Source: Erythroxylum novogranatense
Lineage: Eukaryota; Streptophyta; Magnoliopsida; Malpighiales; Erythroxylaceae
NCBI GenBank assembly: GCA_029891385.1
Contig: CM057228.1
Coordinates: 63,742,523 to 63,806,522 of the forward strand
Direction: 5' to 3'
DNA length: 64,000 bases
The position numbers were made by a program, and so were the translations under genes. Below, piece after piece: positions 60,335-64,000 of the stretch. The notes below the pieces were generated by a model. The model had not been told where the DNA came from. It searched no databases and was given only the letters and a program-made list of their open reading frames with translations. The stretch's first letter is position 1. Each line of letters opens with the position of its first letter.

Positions 60335-61390
60335 GACTACAAAACAAAAAAAAGTAACTAAATGTTTAAAAAATATTGCCTATAGTTATTTGTGACGTTT
60401 TTATTTCATCACACCAAGCATTGTCAATTTACTGTCGTTGAAAACTATAGGCAACATTTTAAAAATCATACACAAAATGTATTAGCTACGAAAATCTTTT
60501 AAAGTTAAAACATTAAAACACATAGCTAAAAATTGAATAGTGGTATAGAAAAATTTGGCACCAAATAATTGAAAATGAAAATAAAACATAGCTAATAATT
60601 TTAGCTACATTTTCATCTTGTTATCTATATAGTATTAGCTATGTTTTTATATTGTAGTCAAATGTAATTAGTTACGTTTTTTATAACGCAGCGCAATGTT
60701 ATTAGCTAAGCTTTTATAATGTCGCAGATGTATTATTTGATACATTTTAATCTATGATTTTAACAATATGTTTTGATATAATGTTTCAACATGTTTTTTT
60801 ATTGTGAATTATTTGTTTATTATTACAAAATTAAATTGCAGAAAATGTTATTAAATCAAAAACTTGAACATTGTATATATAAAGTAAAATTATATAAATA
60901 TCATTAGATTATATTAATAAAAGAATATAACATTAAAGATTATCATTTGCTCCTATACAAAATATAGTCGACAACTTGGACAATTGTTGTAGGCAAAACA
61001 ATAATAAAAGATCAGTTTACAAATTATACTATGTCACACTCATATTACAAAAATATTAAAGCATAACCTGAATGTCTGCTTAATGCTATCTATGTCCATG
61101 AACCTATAATCATCCAAAAGCTTAAGTAAAATCAACTAAAAGTATTGTGAGAGTATTGATAAAGTACGTATTTGGTTTTGTTAAAACAAATGTCATATAA
61201 TTTTACTATTCACAACATAATCAGTCAATAGTTGCATCTTCATCAATTATATAATTAAAAAAGTATTGAAATTAAATTATATTACATACAAGAAGTGATA
61301 TAAAAGTATAGAAGATAGAATTAACACCCTTCATTATCCTCTTCATTTATATCATAATCTAGGCCAAGTAATCTTTTAAATAACATATTA
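60335..61390 (-). mobile_element. CACTA transposon subterminal region (element 1)
   Basis: The left end GACTACAAAACAAAAAAAAG at 60335 looks like a decayed CACTA terminus. Inside are repeated subterminal words of the form TTAGCTACGTTTT (60484, 60602, 60647, 60667, 60703, with variation) and an inverted pair, ATTGCCTATAGTT at 60376 and AACTATAGGCAAC at 60445. Such arrays are where CACTA transposase binds. A transposase fragment lies just inside. Confidence 0.5.
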
Positions 61391-61397
61391 TGTTTTG

Positions 61398-61637
61398 CTA
61401 ATTTGTTCGAGTTTTTTGTTCTTTGTTTACTTTAGCTTGTAATGCAGCCTTAAGATCATTGTTTTCTTCATGAAGGTGTTCAATGATTGTTTTATATGTT
61501 GAGATTGAAGTATTTGACTTAGGGCTATGGCCAAGGCCTTTCACATAACTGAAACGAGTACCAAGTACTATATCACAAATTTCGTCTACATTGAGCTCAT
61601 TCTCCTCATACATAAACTTCTCTAATAACTTTTGCAT
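61398..61637 (-). pseudogene. CACTA (En/Spm-type) transposase C-terminal fragment
   Basis: A 79-codon frame reads DEICDIVLGTRFSYVKGLGH, which matches the LGTRSGYVKGLG motif near the C-terminus of the plant Ptta/En/Spm transposase family, followed by a coiled-coil-like segment (IIEHLHEENNDLKAALQAKV). The rest of the transposase should lie at higher coordinates, but a second CACTA end begins 41 bp away at 61679. The gene is therefore a fragment, cut by a later insertion or deletion. Confidence 0.65.
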
Positions 61638-61678
61638 CTTATCATAAAATTAAAAAACAATATTCAATCCACATATTA

Positions 61679-62030
61679 CACTACAAGAAAATAAGCCCTT
61701 TTACGTCGTTTTAAAAACGTCACAAAAGGTCCTAAAAACGTCACAGAAGAGCATTTGCGACGTTTTAAAAAACGTCACAAAAAACGTCGGGGAATGTAGT
61801 GTAGGTAAATGTTTTCCGCGACGTTTTGTGAAAAACGTCACAGAAAACGCCGACATTCCGCGATGTTTTGGAAAACGTCACAAAAAAGTTGGACAATCTG
61901 CGACGTTTTTAAAACGTCACAGAATGTGAAGGAATCCGCGACGTTTATTTTTAAACGTCGCTGATTGTCTTCTGCGACGTTTTTAAAAACGTCGTGGAAT
62001 GTCTTCCGTGACGTTTTTATTATTATTATT
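61679..62030 (+). mobile_element. CACTA terminus (element 2) with palindromic subterminal repeats
   Basis: CACTACAAGAAAA at 61679 is a standard CACTA-superfamily terminal inverted repeat, pointing into the element to the right. The next 340 bp hold at least seven inverted units built on GCGACGTTTT and AAAACGTCAC (about 61705, 61768, 61818, 61857, 61898, 61937, 61973). No TTCTTGTAGTG right terminus is seen before 64000, so the element is truncated, decayed or longer than the window. Confidence 0.75.
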
Positions 62031-62074
62031 TTTTTATTTTTATTTTAAATTATATTAATCTAATAATTTTAAAT

Positions 62075-62320
62075 TTTAATAATTATTTTAAATAATAAAT
62101 TTTTAAAATCTTATTTATTTAATAACTATTTAATGTTATTTATAAATTTTATTTATTTAATAATTCTTTATTTTTTAGTATATCATTAATTTTAATAATT
62201 ATTTTAAATAATAAAATTTTAAAATCTTATTTATTTAATAACTATTTAATATTATTTATAAATTTTATTTATTTAATAATTCTTTAATTTTTTAGTATAT
62301 CATTAATTTTAATAATTATT
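62075..62320. repeat. 116-bp AT-rich tandem duplication
   Basis: AATTATTTTAAATAATAAA occurs at 62081 and 62197, and the whole following stretch (including TTAATAACTATTTAAT and TTTTAGTATATCATTAA) is repeated; a third partial copy starts near 62308. Period 116-117 bp. Confidence 0.85.
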
Positions 62321-62735
62321 TGTGTATCACAAGAATTTTATACCGCAGACAATGTATTATTTAATTGCAATTGCAAACATATTATAATACACTAATTAAT
62401 ATCAAAATACACTAATTATAATTCGCAAACATATTATAATACACTATTTGTAATGCAACGATGATTCCTCATTTAACCACACAATTAACAAGGAATATCA
62501 TGCTTTAATACAAGTTTATTTATATTTTCTCTCTAAATACAAATTTACTTGAAATCTTTGTCTGCCAATGACAAGGCAACAGGTATGGAAAAAGATAAAA
62601 AAAGTCACCAGCGTAACTTCTGGGTATTTTCTAACGAAACTTCCAGGTACTTTCTAGTCAGCTGCACCCAAATGACATATTTTAAAGCACACCAAACCAA
62701 ACTCATCCAGTGTCTACTTCTGTTGTTTGCAACTT
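62321..62735. other. No gene seen
   Basis: AT-rich sequence between the CACTA end and the kinase pseudogene. A plus-strand frame beginning at 62549 has no recognisable similarity and runs antisense to the kinase exon. Confidence 0.4.
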
Positions 62736-63813
62736 ACTCTCCTTCACCTTCACCGATTTCTTCATCCGAGTGCTCTAACTCAATGGCTCTTTATCGGGTT
62801 CCAGGTCTGATGTACAAAAGAAAGACAAATAACAGACTATGAAGTTTGTTGAGTACTTGCTTTAAAGGAATACATACATGTTTAAAGTGGGAATTGACCA
62901 GCAAAAGTTGAGAAAAAGTGCAACATATATAATGGAAGCTAAGACCACATGTTTCAATACTGAGTATTTCGTAAGAATATAATCTATCATCTACTAAGTT
63001 GCATAAAATAAGAGCAATTCAAATACAAATACGGAAGGTTAGAAAAACTAATTGATCACTGGATACTGAACTCTTCAAAAGAATTCCGGAAGATTGAACA
63101 TCCATAAAATATTCCAGCCATTAACACAATATGATAACATATCATCGGGATAGATAATCGACTCATCTCCTAAGCCCCGCCGTCTGCATCTTCATGACTT
63201 TCTCCTTGATAAAAGAGCAGAATTTTGGGAAATATTGATGGTAACTTGCAAGTAAATAAGGGCGAGTGGAAACATGATTGGTCGTTGAAAAATCAACTCT
63301 AGAGGAGCCTCCTATAAATCAAAGTTATCTATGACGGATTTCACGGATATGACGTAAACAAGTTCCTCACGAAAAGAACATCTACTAGCATATCTCGATG
63401 AGATGATTCGTCATTTAAATAATTCATGCCATCCAAATAAACATTTTTAGAGTTCCTTGTATCGGCCTTCAAGAAGAAATTACCGAAAAGATGATCTTCC
63501 AAACTCCCCATTGACATGTACTCATAAACCAAGAGTCTTTGATCACCGTGATGCAAGATCCAATTAAGGTGACAAGATTGGGATGATGCAACAAACTCAA
63601 CATGAGAACCTCTACTATAAATTCCTGAAATCCCTGAAGACCCTCTAGATTAAGTTGTTTCACCGCAACAACCTGACCACCAAAAGATAAACCTCTTAAC
63701 ACAGTTAGAGTTATCAAGTGAAGAGCTTGACAGACCGAAATCTGCATTGGGAAGGTAGTTGACAGAATTGAACTTACCTCGCCAGATTCTAAATTAATCC
63801 GCTTGTAAGCCTC
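62736..63813 (-). pseudogene. Receptor-like cytoplasmic kinase VII (PBL type) pseudogene
   Basis: Three exons can be recognised on the minus strand. Exon A (63813-63778): [12 protein letters not shown], the end of the glycine-loop region. Exon B (63672-63484): [18 protein letters not shown] with the conserved ATP-site lysine, then [19 protein letters not shown], and after a 1-nt deletion [20 protein letters not shown]. Exon C (from 62806 down): DLEPDKEPL, then TAG where family members have a tryptophan codon (LDWNTRM), then STRMK before the match fades. The splice donors GTAAG and GTAAT and the acceptors are intact and phases agree. The catalytic loop and activation segment are missing or unreadable. 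Functional relatives phosphorylate immune-signalling partners at the plasma membrane; this copy cannot. Confidence 0.82.
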
Positions 63814-64000
63814 CTGAAATAAAAAATCATCCACATGAAAATACTTGAAAACTTCAGCACAAACCAATTATAAGCAGCAACCAATTTCTGGCATCACAAT
63901 TAAAGAATGTTTAACACTTGGAAATAAATAATGCATGCTAAATTGAGAGGAATTACTGATAGCCAACACCCATGCATCAGAATCGACATTAAGATTTAAG
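63814..64000. other. Window end, probably intron or upstream exon side of the kinase pseudogene
   Basis: The glycine-rich loop exon of the kinase would be expected here or beyond on the minus strand; I do not see it in the last 187 bases. Confidence 0.35.

Noticed and set aside
62549..62842. Plus-strand 97-codon frame
   Set aside because: It runs antisense to an exon of the kinase pseudogene.

Overview
The window is repeat-rich chromosomal DNA from a flowering plant, almost certainly a eudicot. The evidence is a 12-exon gene with canonical GT-AG introns encoding a plant RRP6-like 3 exonuclease, a PADRE (DUF4228) protein gene, a decayed RLCK-VII kinase, and many plant-type Ty1/copia, Ty3/gypsy, LINE and CACTA elements. 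Intergenic DNA is very AT-rich. The species cannot be named from the sequence alone.

Layout. 1-8.5 kb: a broken Ty1/copia element of Sirevirus type. Its pol tail is followed by an extra downstream ORF that is present twice in tandem, with an LTR fragment between the copies. 8.5-11.6 kb: non-coding, repeat-derived. 11.6-23.3 kb: the RRP6L3 gene (938 codons, complete reading frame). Its 5.9-kb intron 10 holds an antisense copia remnant, and that copia is split by an intact 2.0-kb gag-only LTR element (301-bp LTRs, perfect target-site duplication). 23.3-28.2 kb: AT-rich intergenic DNA with a MITE candidate. 28.2-31.0 kb: a LINE remnant cut by a probable solo LTR. 31.0-37.5 kb: an Athila-like gypsy remnant with two LTRs but no reverse transcriptase. 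37.5-44.2 kb: a heavily decayed chromovirus-like internal region, carrying an inserted solo LTR, followed by a candidate 3.1-kb LTR and a primer-binding site. 44.3-49 kb: an inverted Athila-like 3' fragment split by a 2.7-kb solo LTR. 50.0-58.5 kb: a copia element with both LTRs, split in pol by a 3.9-kb solo LTR of the same family as the previous one. 59.2 kb: an intact PADRE gene. 60.3-62.3 kb: CACTA transposon ends. 62.7-63.8 kb: a kinase pseudogene on the minus strand.

Only two genes look functional, RRP6L3 and the PADRE gene. The rest is a layered record of transposition: three solo LTRs and one gag-only element keep exact 5-bp target duplications, so the order of insertion can be read directly.

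The most unusual pattern is that several unrelated LTR families here, and one CACTA end, each carry a cluster of short CG-containing inverted repeats inside otherwise CG-poor sequence. Everything rests on manual reading; no similarity search or folding calculation was run.
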